Assembly (NCBI GenBank): GCA_020621405.1
Contig: JAHRYN010000002.1
Location: 310,001 to 374,000 of the forward strand
Direction: 5' to 3'
DNA: 64,000 nucleotides
From: Betaproteobacteria bacterium
Lineage (GTDB): Bacteria > Pseudomonadota > Gammaproteobacteria > Burkholderiales > Rhodocyclaceae
Shown here: piece by piece, positions 26,715-36,846 of the stretch
Layout of the letters: every line of letters begins with the position of its first letter
Numbering within the stretch: position 1 is the stretch's first letter
The notes under the pieces: generated by a model
The model's input: the letters and a program-made list of their open reading frames with translations, nothing else
Databases searched by the model: none
Told to the model about the DNA's origin: nothing
Translations under genes and position numbers: made by a program

Positions 26715-28628
26715 TCAGGCCGCGGCACGAATCGCCGAATTTTCCTGATTGCGCAGGAAGGCATCGAACATCAGCAGGGTCCACAGCGACGCGCTGTAGT
26801 CGCGCAGGCCGGACTGATGGGCATCTACCAGATGTTCAAGGTAGGGGCGGTTGAACCAGCCAGTGTCGGCCAGGCGGCTGCCCAGCACGGCGTCTCGCAC
26901 ACGCTGCTTCAGCGGACCGCGGAACCAGCGTGCGAGCGGCACCGAGAAACCCATCTTGGGGCGATACATGATGTCGTGCGGCAGATGCGGCTCCAGCGAT
27001 TTCTTCAGCAGATACTTGCCTTCCTGCCCGCGGATCTTCAGCGAGGCAGGCAGCGTGGCCAGCCACTCGACCAGCGGATGATCCATCAGCGGCTCGCGTA
27101 CCTCGAGCGAGTGCGCCATGCTGGCGCGGTCGACCTTGGTATTGATGTCGCCAACCAGATAGGTGTTCAGGTCGAGGTACTGCACCAGCGACAGCGGCTC
27201 GTCCGACTGGTGGCGCGCGGCGTGGCGGTGGAACACCTCGACCGCGTTGTAGCCGCCAAGTGCGGACTTCATCGCCGGGCTGAACAGGCGCGCGCGCATC
27301 GGATCGCGCAGGATCGACACCGAATGGAAATAGGCTTCCACTGAGGTGCGCGCCAGCGACTCGAAGGTGCTCTTGGCGCGAAACATGCGCGGCGCCCAGT
27401 CGGCTTTCGGGTAAAGCTGGCCGAGCGCACCGAACAGCGGCTTGCGCAGCCCAAGCGGCAGGCGCGAACGCAGCTGTTCTTCCATCAGGTGCAGGCGGTA
27501 GCGGCGGTAACCGCCAAAGCTTTCGTCACCGCCGTCGCCGGACAGCGCAACCGTCACATGCTTGCGCGCCAGTTGGCACACGCGATAGGTCGGCAGTGCC
27601 GAGCTGTCGGCATACGGTTCGTCATACAGCCAGGCCAGCGTGTCGATCAGGTCGAAATCGTCGGATGCGACCATCTCGACCCGGTGATTGGTATGATAGC
27701 GATCAGCCACCTGCTGCGCGAAGCGCGATTCGTCGAACGCCGGATCGTCGAAGGCGATGGCGCAGGTGTTGACCGGCGTGTCGGACGACTGAGCCATCAT
27801 CGCCACCACGGCCGACGAATCGACGCCGCCCGACAGGAAGGCACCCAGCGGCACCTCCGAAATCATGCGCAGGCTGACCGACTCGCGCAGGCGACGGATC
27901 AACTCTTCCTCCGCCTCGACCTCGTCGATCGGATTGACCTTGCTGAAATCGACGTCCCAGTAGCGACGCGGCGCTGGCGCCGTGACACCGCGGCGGATGC
28001 ACAGGCTGTGCGCCGGTTCGAGCTTGAACGCGTTGCGGTAGATGGTGCGCGGGTCGGCGACATAGCCAAGCGCGAAATACTCTTCCACCGCCAGCGGATC
28101 GAGATCGAGATTCAGGCTCCCATGCGCAGTCAGCGCCTTCAGCTCGGAGCCGAAGATGAGCTGGCCGTCAGGTAGCAGGGCATAGAACAGCGGCTTGACG
28201 CCAAGCCGGTCGCGCGCAAGGAAGAGCGTCTCCGTGTTGCGGTCGAACAGCGCGAACGCGAACATGCCGCGAAAGCGCTGCACGCAGTCTTCGCCCCACT
28301 GCTCCCACGCATGCACGATCACTTCGGTGTCGCTGCGCGTGCGGAAGGTGTGGCCGAGCGCAGTCAGTTCCGGAATCAGCGACCGGAAGTTGTAGATCTC
28401 GCCGTTGAACACGACGACGACCGAGCCGTCCTCGTTCGCCAGCGGCTGCTGTCCGCTCGCCACGTCGATGATGGACAGGCGGCGGTGACCGAGACCCACG
28501 CCGGGTTCGAGGTGCAGATCGCCTTCGTCCGGACCGCGGTGGTGCTGCGCCTCGTTCATGCGGTGCAGTACGTTGCGCCCCACGTCGCGACGACCGCGCG
28601 TGTCAAAAATGCCAACAAAACCGCACAT
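26715..28628 (-). CDS. Exosortase A-associated amidotransferase (asparagine synthetase family)
   Basis: A 637-residue, fully conserved AsnB-type enzyme: nucleophile Cys2 in MCGFVGIF, HRGPD at 30-34, NGE at 75-77, and the synthetase loop SGGVDS at 266-271, then SGDGGDESFGGYRRY. It should draw ammonia from glutamine and amidate an acid, here probably a sugar carboxylate of the EPS. The sequence is close to the XrtA system amidotransferase 1 family (TIGR03108). It contrasts with the two degenerate relatives at 14653 and 17644, which may share its ammonia or serve different steps. Confidence 0.93.
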   Translation of the reverse strand: MCGFVGIFDTRGRRDVGRNVLHRMNEAQHHRGPDEGDLHLEPGVGLGHRRLSIIDVASGQQPLANEDGSVVVVFNGEIYNFRSLIPELTALGHTFRTRSDTEVIVHAWEQWGEDCVQRFRGMFAFALFDRNTETLFLARDRLGVKPLFYALLPDGQLIFGSELKALTAHGSLNLDLDPLAVEEYFALGYVADPRTIYRNAFKLEPAHSLCIRRGVTAPAPRRYWDVDFSKVNPIDEVEAEEELIRRLRESVSLRMISEVPLGAFLSGGVDSSAVVAMMAQSSDTPVNTCAIAFDDPAFDESRFAQQVADRYHTNHRVEMVASDDFDLIDTLAWLYDEPYADSSALPTYRVCQLARKHVTVALSGDGGDESFGGYRRYRLHLMEEQLRSRLPLGLRKPLFGALGQLYPKADWAPRMFRAKSTFESLARTSVEAYFHSVSILRDPMRARLFSPAMKSALGGYNAVEVFHRHAARHQSDEPLSLVQYLDLNTYLVGDINTKVDRASMAHSLEVREPLMDHPLVEWLATLPASLKIRGQEGKYLLKKSLEPHLPHDIMYRPKMGFSVPLARWFRGPLKQRVRDAVLGSRLADTGWFNRPYLEHLVDAHQSGLRDYSASLWTLLMFDAFLRNQENSAIRAAA

Positions 28629-28670
28629 GCGGGAAATCCTGTCAGAGAGTGGTGCTGCCCGAGAGCCGCG

Positions 28671-29795
28671 TTACGGTCGGGCCAGGGACAGATAGACGTC
28701 GCGATACCCGGCAACCATCGCCTCGATACTAAAGGAGGCCTCGACTCTTTGCCGTGATGCACTACCGTGAGCCGCCAGCACTGACGGATCGGACAAGTAA
28801 ATACGCAGCACCGCCGACAGCGCCGCCACATCTCCGGGTGCAAACAGACGGCCGTTGACGCCGTCGTCGACCAGTTCCGGATTGCCGCCGACCCGGGTCG
28901 CGACCACCGGCAGGCCGCAGGCCATCGCCTCCAGTATGGTGTTCGAGATGCCTTCACCCAGCGACGGCAGCACGAATACGTCAAAACCGCGCATCAGCTC
29001 CGCGATGTCACTGCGCTCGCCAGGCAGCCAAGCCTGCTCCGCCAACCCGGCTTCGTCCAGCATCCGCTGACAGGCGTCCCGCGCACCACCGTCACCAACA
29101 ATGACCAGACGCAGGTGATCGCCGCCGGGCTGCGCAGCGGCGTCGATGAAAGCCGACACCAGCGTCGGATAATCCTTCACACCGACCATGCGCCCAACGC
29201 TGCCGACCACGAAACAGTCCTGCCGGAAACTTTCCGGCATCGCGGCCGGTCGTGGCTCGTCGCCACGCGGACGGAAGCGCTGCTTGTCTACGCCGTTGTA
29301 GATCTGCGTGACGCGCGCGGCGTCGACACCGATCGCTGCGATCAGCCAGCCCTGCAGATCGCGGCTGACCGTCAGATAGCGATCGACGAAGGGGCGCACG
29401 ATGCGGCGCAGCAGGTTGTAGCGCGCATTGCTGCCGTCGAGATCGAACACATCGCGCCCGTGTTCGCCATGTACGCGCACCGGCACACCGGCCAGCCAGC
29501 CGATGAGCACGGCCTCGATCGCCGACAGGTTGCGCGTATGCAGGATGTCGGGACGCAGTGCACGCAGCGCGCGCCACAGGCGGAAATAGTGCGCGGGATC
29601 CTTGCCGGGCGCCTTCTTCAGGTCGTGGAAGGTCACGCGCCCCGAGCGTATCCGCTCGACGAAGTGCGAGTAACCCTGCAGGCAGACGACGTGATGGTCG
29701 AAATCGTCCGGCGGCAGATTGTTGAACAGGATCACCATCCCGTTCTCCATGCCGCCGGTGCCGAAGTGATGCACCACGTGAACGACGCGTTTCAT
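28671..29795 (-). CDS. XrtA/EpsH system-associated sugar transferase, Stp2 type (family 4)
   Basis: 374 residues from ATG 29795. [18 protein letters not shown] is the hallmark start of the TIGR03088 family, which occurs with exosortase [14 protein letters not shown] and the donor site [19 protein letters not shown] support it. It overlaps the exosortase gene by four bases. Role: a retaining transferase that adds one sugar in the EPS repeat unit or a PEP-CTERM-linked glycan. Confidence 0.92.
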   Translation of the reverse strand: MKRVVHVVHHFGTGGMENGMVILFNNLPPDDFDHHVVCLQGYSHFVERIRSGRVTFHDLKKAPGKDPAHYFRLWRALRALRPDILHTRNLSAIEAVLIGWLAGVPVRVHGEHGRDVFDLDGSNARYNLLRRIVRPFVDRYLTVSRDLQGWLIAAIGVDAARVTQIYNGVDKQRFRPRGDEPRPAAMPESFRQDCFVVGSVGRMVGVKDYPTLVSAFIDAAAQPGGDHLRLVIVGDGGARDACQRMLDEAGLAEQAWLPGERSDIAELMRGFDVFVLPSLGEGISNTILEAMACGLPVVATRVGGNPELVDDGVNGRLFAPGDVAALSAVLRIYLSDPSVLAAHGSASRQRVEASFSIEAMVAGYRDVYLSLARP

Positions 29796-31330
29796 GGCGC
29801 GACCGAGCCTGCCAGCGCCGGTTCGATCAGATCCGCAAACGCCTGCAGACGAGTCCTGGCGACGGCCGGATCCTCGTGCTGGGGCGTGTAGAGCACGACG
29901 CCATAGCCCGCGTCCTCGCCAGTCAGCAGCAGGTTACGTGCAAACAGCAGCTTGGCCCGGATGGCACTGACGGTCGGTGTGCGGCCAACCACGAACCAGT
30001 CGTGAATGAGCAGGCGCAGCTGAGCAGAACGCAGCTCGGTCTCACGTACCGGATGATTCGGGCGATCAATCAGCCGTTCGCCGACGTTGGCCCATACCGG
30101 ATGTTCCTGCTTGATCATGTAGTTACGAGAATTGATCAGTTCCGCGTCCTGGCGCTGGCGACCGTACCAGGCCAGATGCACGACGATCATCTCGTCATTG
30201 CGGCGATACAGCACCGACCGCTCGCGATCAGGATTCTGGAAATGCGGCCGCCAGTCGGTCAGCTCGCTACCGCCATCCAGCGTCCAGCCATCTCCGGGCG
30301 CTGCGGGAAGTGCCAGCGCTGGCGCGGACGGTACAGGACGCCCCGCCAGTTCGCTTGCATACATGAACGGCAACACCAGCAGCACGACCACACATATCGC
30401 CGAGACGCCAAGGCGCAGCGCAGACACGGGGCGCGAGGCAGGCGAAGCCGTGTCGGGGGCGATGTCCTCAGCCTCCTTCTCCTGCCAGAACGACCCGATC
30501 CAGAACAACAGAAGCATGATGAGGCCGAAGAATACCCAGCCGTAGATGATGTGGTCTGCCCCGGTCGCGATCTTCATGTCCGAGTAGTGGGCGAGCAGAA
30601 CGATCATCAACGCACGGAAACCGTTGGCAATCACCGGCACCACGAACGATGCCGCAATGAAGGCGGCACGCCGCCACAGCGAACGGTAGCTGAGGTATGC
30701 GAACAGCGCGCCCACCGTCACCGAGGCAATCAGATAGCGCAACCCGCTGCAGGCTTCGACCACGGACCAGCTGCCGGACGGCAGTTCGAAGAAAGTCCCT
30801 TCCCGATAGACCGGAAAATGCATGGCCTGCAAGGCACCGACGGTGAAGTCTGCCGTGTAGTTCATCAGCGGCAGCATCAGCCCCTCACCCATCGGTACGC
30901 CGAGGAAAAGGAAGGCGAGCGGATAGGCGATCAGCCAGGCGACGCGCCAGCCAAGCACGGCGATCATCAGGGCCGGAATGCTGGCGATGAAGCACAACTG
31001 TCGAACCACCTGGACGCCGGCCACATCGGCCGCCAGCCAGCCGGCAAGACAGAGCAGCAGCAGCGGCAGTCCCCATACGCACGGTTGTGGCGCGACACGC
31101 GACAGCGCGGCGCGTTTGCGCCACACCAGCCAGACGAAAATCGGCGCGACGAGCAGCCCGTGCGCAAAGGTTTCGGAACGCCACCAGATCTGCGCCATGG
31201 ATGCAGCGGCATCCCAGTAAAGCGTCAGCAGCAGCGCGAGCAGCAGCAGGAAAAGTGTGCCTGCACTGCGCCACGATCCGGCTGCGCGACCTGGTTCAGC
31301 CACGTGGATGGAGGATGCCGGATTCAACAT
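29792..31330 (-). CDS. xrtA: Exosortase A fused to an EpsI domain
   Basis: 512 residues. ATG 31330 overlaps the upstream gene by 35 bases and has GGGAA ten bases ahead; this fits the usual family length. The amino part has about eight membrane helices bearing the transpeptidase-like triad: Cys194 in VVEACSGLRYL, Arg239 in NGFRALMI and His260 in ADHIIYGW. After about residue 320 follows a soluble EpsI domain (GWTLDGGSELTDWRP, then VLYRRNDEMIVVHLAWY), fused as in many XrtA proteins. It cleaves PEP-CTERM sorting tails at the inner membrane and passes the proteins on for glycosylation or surface attachment. Likely clients in this window are encoded at 47227 and 61108. Confidence 0.96.
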   Translation of the reverse strand: MLNPASSIHVAEPGRAAGSWRSAGTLFLLLLALLLTLYWDAAASMAQIWWRSETFAHGLLVAPIFVWLVWRKRAALSRVAPQPCVWGLPLLLLCLAGWLAADVAGVQVVRQLCFIASIPALMIAVLGWRVAWLIAYPLAFLFLGVPMGEGLMLPLMNYTADFTVGALQAMHFPVYREGTFFELPSGSWSVVEACSGLRYLIASVTVGALFAYLSYRSLWRRAAFIAASFVVPVIANGFRALMIVLLAHYSDMKIATGADHIIYGWVFFGLIMLLLFWIGSFWQEKEAEDIAPDTASPASRPVSALRLGVSAICVVVLLVLPFMYASELAGRPVPSAPALALPAAPGDGWTLDGGSELTDWRPHFQNPDRERSVLYRRNDEMIVVHLAWYGRQRQDAELINSRNYMIKQEHPVWANVGERLIDRPNHPVRETELRSAQLRLLIHDWFVVGRTPTVSAIRAKLLFARNLLLTGEDAGYGVVLYTPQHEDPAVARTRLQAFADLIEPALAGSVAP

Positions 31331-32570
31331 CGCAGTCGGTTCCCGAGTTGTGTGTATGCACATCCGCGTCGCGTATCGGCGCGTCGAGGCATTCGTCCAG
31401 CGCCGCCAGCGCACGGTCCCAGCGATAGATCTGTTCGATGCGCACGCGCGCCGCAGTCCCGACAACCTGGGCAGAAGGCGGGTCGAACAGCGCGAGAACG
31501 GCCTCGGCAAAGGACTGCGCGTCACCTGCGGCAATGAAGTCGCGACCGGGCTGCGCATCAAGGCTGCCCGCGCAGGTGGACGACACCACCACCGGCCGCC
31601 CCATCGCCATGGCCTCCAGTACCTTGTTCTGTATGCCGCGTGCCACACGCAATGGAGCCACCGCGCAGACCGCATGCGCGACCCAGGGGCGGACATCGTC
31701 CACCCGGCCGGTCACCGTCACGTTGCCGAGCCGTTCCAGATCCCGCACCGCGGGCGAAGGATTCATGCCGACCACGTAGAAATGCGCGGCCGGTTCGACT
31801 GCCCGGACCCGCGGCATCACTTCGGTGGCAAACCAGCAGGCGGCGTCGATGTTCGGCCAGTAATCCATGGCGCCGGTGAACACGACCGGGCGCTCGCCGG
31901 AGGCGTAAGGGCTTTGCCCTGCCTGCGCCGGATGGAAGAAATCGACATCCACGCCATTGGGCAGTGCACGCACGCGCCCCTTTTGAGCGGGCGCCAGCGA
32001 TTCGAACAGCGCAACTTCGGCTGGCGTCACCAGCAGGCTCATATGGGAAGCGCCAACCACGCGCGATTCATAGTCGAGCAGGGTTCTGGCTTCGCGCCGG
32101 TACAGCCAGGACATTGGCCAGCTGTGACGCGGCGCGTATTCGGCCCACTTCGCTGAATCGACGTCGACCAGATCGACGATGCACCGCACCTGCGGATGAC
32201 GGTCCAGGTACTGCGCCATGGTCGAACAGAACACCACCACCTTCGTGATGCCGTGGCGAGCAATCGTGTCGTCGACCCAGCGCTGCATGGCCGCCGAACG
32301 GTAATAGGCGACGCTCAGCGATTCGCCGGTCGCCAGTGCCCGCAGCGATGCGAGCTTGCGGCTGCGCGGGTGAATGACTTCCGTATGCAGTTGCGCACAC
32401 GTTCCGGCAAGGGTCGGCACATGCGGCAGGTCGGCCTCGTCGTCGATGAAGGCACCGACATGTACCGCGTGACGCCGCGCGAGATGGCGCAGCAGATGAT
32501 ACGAACGGATCTTGTCGCCCTTGTTCGGCGGAAACGGCAGGCGATGGGCGAGAAAGAGCAGCGCTTCCAT
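31296..32570 (-). CDS. XrtA/PEP-CTERM system-associated sugar transferase, Stp1 type
   Basis: ATG 32570 opens MEALLFLAHRLPFPPNKGDK, which is the distinctive start of the TIGR03087 transferase family; codons upstream belong to the spacer. 424 residues with the donor site MDYWPNIDAA and APLRVARGIQNKVLEAMAMG as the E-x7-E equivalent. The GDK-R-SYHLL loop after the first strand is an acceptor-binding feature of the family. It overlaps the exosortase start, so the two are coupled. Confidence 0.93.
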   Translation of the reverse strand: MEALLFLAHRLPFPPNKGDKIRSYHLLRHLARRHAVHVGAFIDDEADLPHVPTLAGTCAQLHTEVIHPRSRKLASLRALATGESLSVAYYRSAAMQRWVDDTIARHGITKVVVFCSTMAQYLDRHPQVRCIVDLVDVDSAKWAEYAPRHSWPMSWLYRREARTLLDYESRVVGASHMSLLVTPAEVALFESLAPAQKGRVRALPNGVDVDFFHPAQAGQSPYASGERPVVFTGAMDYWPNIDAACWFATEVMPRVRAVEPAAHFYVVGMNPSPAVRDLERLGNVTVTGRVDDVRPWVAHAVCAVAPLRVARGIQNKVLEAMAMGRPVVVSSTCAGSLDAQPGRDFIAAGDAQSFAEAVLALFDPPSAQVVGTAARVRIEQIYRWDRALAALDECLDAPIRDADVHTHNSGTDCDVESGILHPRG

Positions 32571-32583
32571 GGCGACGCTGCGT

Positions 32584-33618
32584 TCAGCCGAGGTTGCGGA
32601 CGATGAAGGGGCCAATCGCGTTGGCAAGGCTGCGCGGCATGCGTCGCCATACCTCGATCATCAGCTTGTACTTGGGGTTGGACGGATTGTTGCGCGGCAG
32701 GCTGTCGCGCCTGTACAGACAGTATTCGTAATGCAGCGGCGTCGGTTCGAAGCCCCAGTTCTTCTTGAACGCATAGGAACCGGTGCCCTGCTTGCTGCGG
32801 CCGTAGTCGAACACCCTGATGCCGCGCTCGCAGGCGTGACGCATCAACTCCCAGTACTTGAAGTCGTTGGCAGCCAGATCGCGCGCCGCCAGCGCATCGC
32901 CCGCGTAATACGGCAGGATTTCGTCACGGAAGTAGAAGCTCATGACACCGCTCAGCGGCGCGCCGTCCGGCCCTTCCGCGATCATCACCGAGCAGCGTTC
33001 GCCGAAGGTCGAGCGCAGCGTGTCGAAATAGCGGCGCGACATGGCGGGCGTACCGTGCCGATGCACATTGTCGGAATACAGCTCGAAGAAGCGCGCGTTG
33101 TCGACATCGAACACGGCTTTCAGGCCGTTGGCGATACCCTTGCGCACCATCGCGCGCTGCTTGCGCGGGATCGCCTTCATGTTCTCCTCGACGTCCGGCG
33201 ACAGCACCTTGCGGAAGGTGACGTAGAGATCCTCGGTCGGCCAGTCGGCATGACGCGCCTGCACGTTCCGGAACTCAAGATGGTCGACGCCGAGCGATTG
33301 CGCGATGCGCTGCGCTTCGCTTTCAAGCGCCAGCGCACTGGCTTCGTCAGCCGCCGCCACGCCACCGTACACGCCGAAAGGCAGCGACACCAGGGAATGG
33401 CCGAACAGGCGGCTCTTGACCTGCGCCAGCGGCAGCACGCCGCAGATGCGCCCGCCACTTTCAGCCAGCAGGTAATGCGTGCGGTGACCGAACACGTCGC
33501 GCGTGATGTCGCGCCATTCGAACAGATGGAAAAAGCTGGCCGTCGGGCACTGCTCGACGAAATCGTTCCAGTTGCCGCGATCGGCATCGCTTGCGGCACG
33601 CACATTCACTGCAGTCAT
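32584..33618 (-). CDS. FemAB-like protein, XrtA/PEP-CTERM system-associated
   Basis: ATG 33618 follows a GAGG site by nine bases and gives 344 residues. Two GNAT-like halves are visible: DFVEQCPTASFFHLFEWRDI at the start and VFDYGRSKQGTGSYAFKKNW near the end, the latter the best conserved part of the family (TIGR03019). FemAB proteins transfer an aminoacyl group from charged tRNA to cell-wall or glycan acceptors. In XrtA loci the acceptor is unknown, but an aminoacyl decoration of the EPS or of a lipid is plausible. Confidence 0.92.
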   Translation of the reverse strand: MTAVNVRAASDADRGNWNDFVEQCPTASFFHLFEWRDITRDVFGHRTHYLLAESGGRICGVLPLAQVKSRLFGHSLVSLPFGVYGGVAAADEASALALESEAQRIAQSLGVDHLEFRNVQARHADWPTEDLYVTFRKVLSPDVEENMKAIPRKQRAMVRKGIANGLKAVFDVDNARFFELYSDNVHRHGTPAMSRRYFDTLRSTFGERCSVMIAEGPDGAPLSGVMSFYFRDEILPYYAGDALAARDLAANDFKYWELMRHACERGIRVFDYGRSKQGTGSYAFKKNWGFEPTPLHYEYCLYRRDSLPRNNPSNPKYKLMIEVWRRMPRSLANAIGPFIVRNLG

Positions 33619-33628
33619 GAATTCAGCC

Positions 33629-34483
33629 TCAGGTCGCACGGGCTATCTCCGGAAACACCTCGTCCATGCGCCCCCAGCGGAAGTCGCGCATCAAGCGGCC
33701 CAGCCGTGCTTCGGTGCGTTCGAGATTGACGTAATGGCGGAAGCGCGACTTCGCATCCACGCCCTTGACGCGCGGCTGTCCGGCGTCGATCTCCCACGGA
33801 TGACAATAGAACATCGCGGGGCGGCCATCACGCTGGTTCACCTGGCGCAACAGCCAGCGCGAGGCGGCGTAGGGCAGCAGGCGGAAATATCCGCCGCCGC
33901 CGGCAGGCAGGTTGCGGCCACCCATATTCACCGTCGTAACCGGCACCTCGATCAGACCTTCGCGTGACGCGAACGGAAAACGCGGCGCATCCGGCATGCC
34001 GTAGTGATCATGTTTGACCGGATAGATGCTGGAGCTGTAGCGGTAGCCGGCCTGCGCTACGCAATCGAGTGCCCAGGGATTGGTGTGTCCGATGGAGAAA
34101 CTCGGAGCGCGGTAGCCGCGCACCTCGACACCCGTGATGTCTTCCAGCAGGGTCTTGGCGCGGGCAATGTCGTCCAGAAACTCGGCGGGCGACTGATCGG
34201 TCGCGCGCAGATGCGCGCTGCCATGGCTTGCGATCTCATGACCGGCAGCAGCGATCCGTTTCACCATCGCCGGATAGCGCTGCGCCACCCAGCCCAGCGT
34301 GAAGAAGGTACCCCGATTACCGGATTCGTCGAGCAGGGCGAGTATCCGCTCCACATTGCGCTCGACCCGGCATTCGATGCCATCCCAGTCGGCTCGCGCG
34401 ATGTACGGCGCCAGGGCCGACACCTGGAAGTAGTCTTCCACGTCGACGGTGAAGGCGTTGCGAATGGGTTCCGGAGCGTTCAT
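33629..34483 (-). CDS. XrtA-associated polysaccharide deacetylase
   Basis: ATG 34483 (MNAPEP) lies just after the WecB stop and gives 284 residues. The NodB domain has an altered first motif, FTVDVEDYFQ (D14, E16, D17), and ASHGSAH with H87 and H91, as in the PEP-CTERM-locus deacetylase subfamily (TIGR03006). RGYRAPSFSIG and the closing FYCHPWEID are also diagnostic. It probably removes acetyl groups from an N-acetylated sugar of the polymer. It belongs to a different branch from the deacetylase at 7143. Confidence 0.93.
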   Translation of the reverse strand: MNAPEPIRNAFTVDVEDYFQVSALAPYIARADWDGIECRVERNVERILALLDESGNRGTFFTLGWVAQRYPAMVKRIAAAGHEIASHGSAHLRATDQSPAEFLDDIARAKTLLEDITGVEVRGYRAPSFSIGHTNPWALDCVAQAGYRYSSSIYPVKHDHYGMPDAPRFPFASREGLIEVPVTTVNMGGRNLPAGGGGYFRLLPYAASRWLLRQVNQRDGRPAMFYCHPWEIDAGQPRVKGVDAKSRFRHYVNLERTEARLGRLMRDFRWGRMDEVFPEIARAT

Positions 34484-34490
34484 CTGTATT

Positions 34491-35645
34491 TCAGGCATCC
34501 GCGGGCAGACGGGACTGCAGCCAGTCGTACAGATCGGCCACGATACGCGGTGCGGCCGCACCGTCCCAGTATTCCGGCACGCACCCCCGCTTGCCGCCGG
34601 TGGCGAGAATGTCGTCCAGGCAGCGCACGAACAGCGCCTGGTCGCTCCCGACCACGGTATTCGTACCCTGCTCGGCCGTGATCGGCCGCTCGGTGTTTTC
34701 GCGCAAGGTCAGGCAAGGGACCGACAAGGCCGTGGTTTCTTCCTGGATGCCGCCCGAGTCGGTGATCATCACCGTGGCGTTGCTCATCAGGCCCAGCATT
34801 TCGAGATAACCCAGCGGCGGCAACAACGCGATCTTCGGGTTCTCGAGCAAGGCGCCGAAGCCGAATCGTTCGATGTTGGCACGCGTGCGCGGATGGATCG
34901 GAAACAGCAGCGGCAGGCGTTTTGCCGCGTCGGCGAGCATCGCGGTCAGGCGCCTGAGCTGTTCCGGATCATCGACATTGCTCGGCCGGTGCAACGTGAC
35001 GACGGCATATCTACCATCGGCAATCAGCGTCGCGTCGATTCCGTGCTCGCCCAGCGTCCGCGCCGGCGGCACCGCCAGCGGCTTGCTGGACAGCAGCGAG
35101 TCGATCATGACGTTGCCGGCGAAACTCACCCAGGACGCATCCACGCCTTCGGCGACCAGATTGTCCAGCGCGCTGCGCTCGGTGGTGTAGAGACGATCGG
35201 AGATGCGGTCGGTCAGGATGCGGTTGATTTCTTCCGGCATCGCACGATCGCCGCTGCGCAGGCCCGCTTCGACGTGCACCACCGCGACATGCTTCTTGAC
35301 GGCTACCAGCGCGCAGGCCAGCGTCGAATTCACGTCGCCGACCACCAGCACGCAGGACGGCTTGATGTCGTCGACCAGCGGCTCGAAGCGCTTCATGATT
35401 TCTGCCGTCTGTACTGCGTGTGTCCCGGAACCAACCTCGAGGTTGTACTGCGGCGTCGGCAGGCGCAAGCCGCTGAAAAGCCGTTCGTTCATCGCATGGT
35501 CATAGTGCTGACCGGTATGCACCAGCACCCAGGGTACAGGGGGAACGTGCTCGTCGAAGGCACGCAGGACCGGTGCCATCTTCATGTAATTCGGTCGGGC
35601 ACCGACCACGCAGAGCACCGGTGCGATTACGGATGCATGAGTCAT
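34491..35645 (-). CDS. wecB: Non-hydrolysing UDP-N-acetylglucosamine 2-epimerase
   Basis: 384 residues with the epimerase signatures VVGARPNYMKMAPV, HTGQHYD, VEAGLRSGDRAMPEE, and TDSGGIQEE with the catalytic acidic pairs near the middle. It turns UDP-GlcNAc into UDP-ManNAc, a precursor of ManNAc or its uronic acid. A uronic acid would suit the amidotransferases encoded nearby. It overlaps the next gene by four bases and is part of the conserved XrtA gene order. Confidence 0.95.
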   Translation of the reverse strand: MTHASVIAPVLCVVGARPNYMKMAPVLRAFDEHVPPVPWVLVHTGQHYDHAMNERLFSGLRLPTPQYNLEVGSGTHAVQTAEIMKRFEPLVDDIKPSCVLVVGDVNSTLACALVAVKKHVAVVHVEAGLRSGDRAMPEEINRILTDRISDRLYTTERSALDNLVAEGVDASWVSFAGNVMIDSLLSSKPLAVPPARTLGEHGIDATLIADGRYAVVTLHRPSNVDDPEQLRRLTAMLADAAKRLPLLFPIHPRTRANIERFGFGALLENPKIALLPPLGYLEMLGLMSNATVMITDSGGIQEETTALSVPCLTLRENTERPITAEQGTNTVVGSDQALFVRCLDDILATGGKRGCVPEYWDGAAAPRIVADLYDWLQSRLPADA

Positions 35646-36781
35646 TCAAAATCCTTCCGCGATGCCTGCGACCCCTCGGGCACCGGTTCGGTCGAGCGGT
35701 CCGCCAGTTCCCCGAGCAGTGCGATGGTCTGTTCGAGCGTGCGCTCTATCCGCAACAGGCGATCCTCAAGGCAGCCTGCCTGGTGGGCATTGACGAAATC
35801 CCGCACGCGCTGGGCCGACTCCGCATCAAGCTTGAATTGCGACAGATCCATGTCGAACAGGGCCGGCGCGCCGATCAGGTTCGAACCGCCGAACGACGCA
35901 CTGTGTGCAACGCCATGCTGAGCCGCTGCCTCGTGGCTCTTGGCCACCGCTGCTGCTGCGGCCTTTTCGCCGGCTTCATCACGGATTTCACTGACGACGC
36001 TCTCGACGTCCGACGCACCGAACGACCTGGCTCCGGTGAGAAAACCCGCAAGCATGAGCCGGTCACACAGGGTATTGATACGTCGTGGCACACCTTCGGT
36101 GGCCTTGAAGATGGCCTCGTGTGCATCCGCCTGGAACACCGGGGAACCACGCCAGCCGACGTGCTTGAGACGGTGCTCGATATAGGCCTCGGTCTCCGCT
36201 GTGTCCATCGGGCCGAGGTGATAGGAGGCAATCACCCGCTGCCGCAACTGTTCCATGTCACGGCTCTGCATGGTTTCGCGGAATTCGGGCTGACCGACCA
36301 GGAAGCTCTGCAGCAGGGCATGCTCGCCGAGCTGGAAGTTGGACAGCATGCGCAGCTCCTCGACCGCGCGTGGCGTCAGGTTCTGCGCCTCGTCGACGAT
36401 GAGCAGCGCACGCTTGCCGGCTGCCGTCAGCGAAAGCAGGAACATTTCGATCGACAGCAGCAGGTCAGCCTTCTTCAGCTGCTTGTTGGGCAGCCCGAAT
36501 GCCGCAGCAACCAGACGCAGCGTGTCCTCCGCGTCGAGATGCGTACTCACCAGCTGGGCAGCCACCACCTTCTTGGCATCCAGCTTCTGCAGTAGGCTTC
36601 TGACCAGCGTGGTCTTGCCGGCGCCGATTTCACCGGTGATGACGATGAAACCTTCGCTCTGATGCAGGCCGTATTCGAGATAGGCGAGCGCTCGCCGGTG
36701 TCCCTTGCTTCCGAAAAAGAAGGACGGATCAGGATTGAGCTGGAAGGGCTTGCCGGAAAGACCGTAGAAGGACTCGTACAT
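35642..36781 (-). CDS. XrtA/PEP-CTERM system-associated ATPase (ExeA-like AAA)
   Basis: ATG 36781 starts MYESFYGLSGKPFQLNPDP, the familiar ExeA/GspA-type start; the frame further upstream is not used. Walker A is GEIGAGKTT (50-58), Walker B LLIVDEAQ with D130 and E131, and sensor-type FLVGQPEFRE follows. After about residue 270 there is a variable alanine-rich linker and a helical tail. Members of this family (TIGR03015) are found with exosortase A and are thought to energise assembly of the export apparatus. 379 residues. Confidence 0.93.
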   Translation of the reverse strand: MYESFYGLSGKPFQLNPDPSFFFGSKGHRRALAYLEYGLHQSEGFIVITGEIGAGKTTLVRSLLQKLDAKKVVAAQLVSTHLDAEDTLRLVAAAFGLPNKQLKKADLLLSIEMFLLSLTAAGKRALLIVDEAQNLTPRAVEELRMLSNFQLGEHALLQSFLVGQPEFRETMQSRDMEQLRQRVIASYHLGPMDTAETEAYIEHRLKHVGWRGSPVFQADAHEAIFKATEGVPRRINTLCDRLMLAGFLTGARSFGASDVESVVSEIRDEAGEKAAAAAVAKSHEAAAQHGVAHSASFGGSNLIGAPALFDMDLSQFKLDAESAQRVRDFVNAHQAGCLEDRLLRIERTLEQTIALLGELADRSTEPVPEGSQASRKDFE

Positions 36782-36846
36782 GAGACTGGCTGTGTGGGTG
36801 AATGAACAACGCGGCTGCCCCACGCAACCGGGCGCACGGCGACCGG

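Noticed and set aside
29876-31537. A 553-codon plus-strand frame opposite exosortase A
   Set aside because: The minus strand carries the XrtA triad and EpsI domain; the plus frame is only compositional.
34449-35921. A 490-codon plus-strand frame opposite wecB
   Set aside because: No motif; wecB is certain on the other strand.
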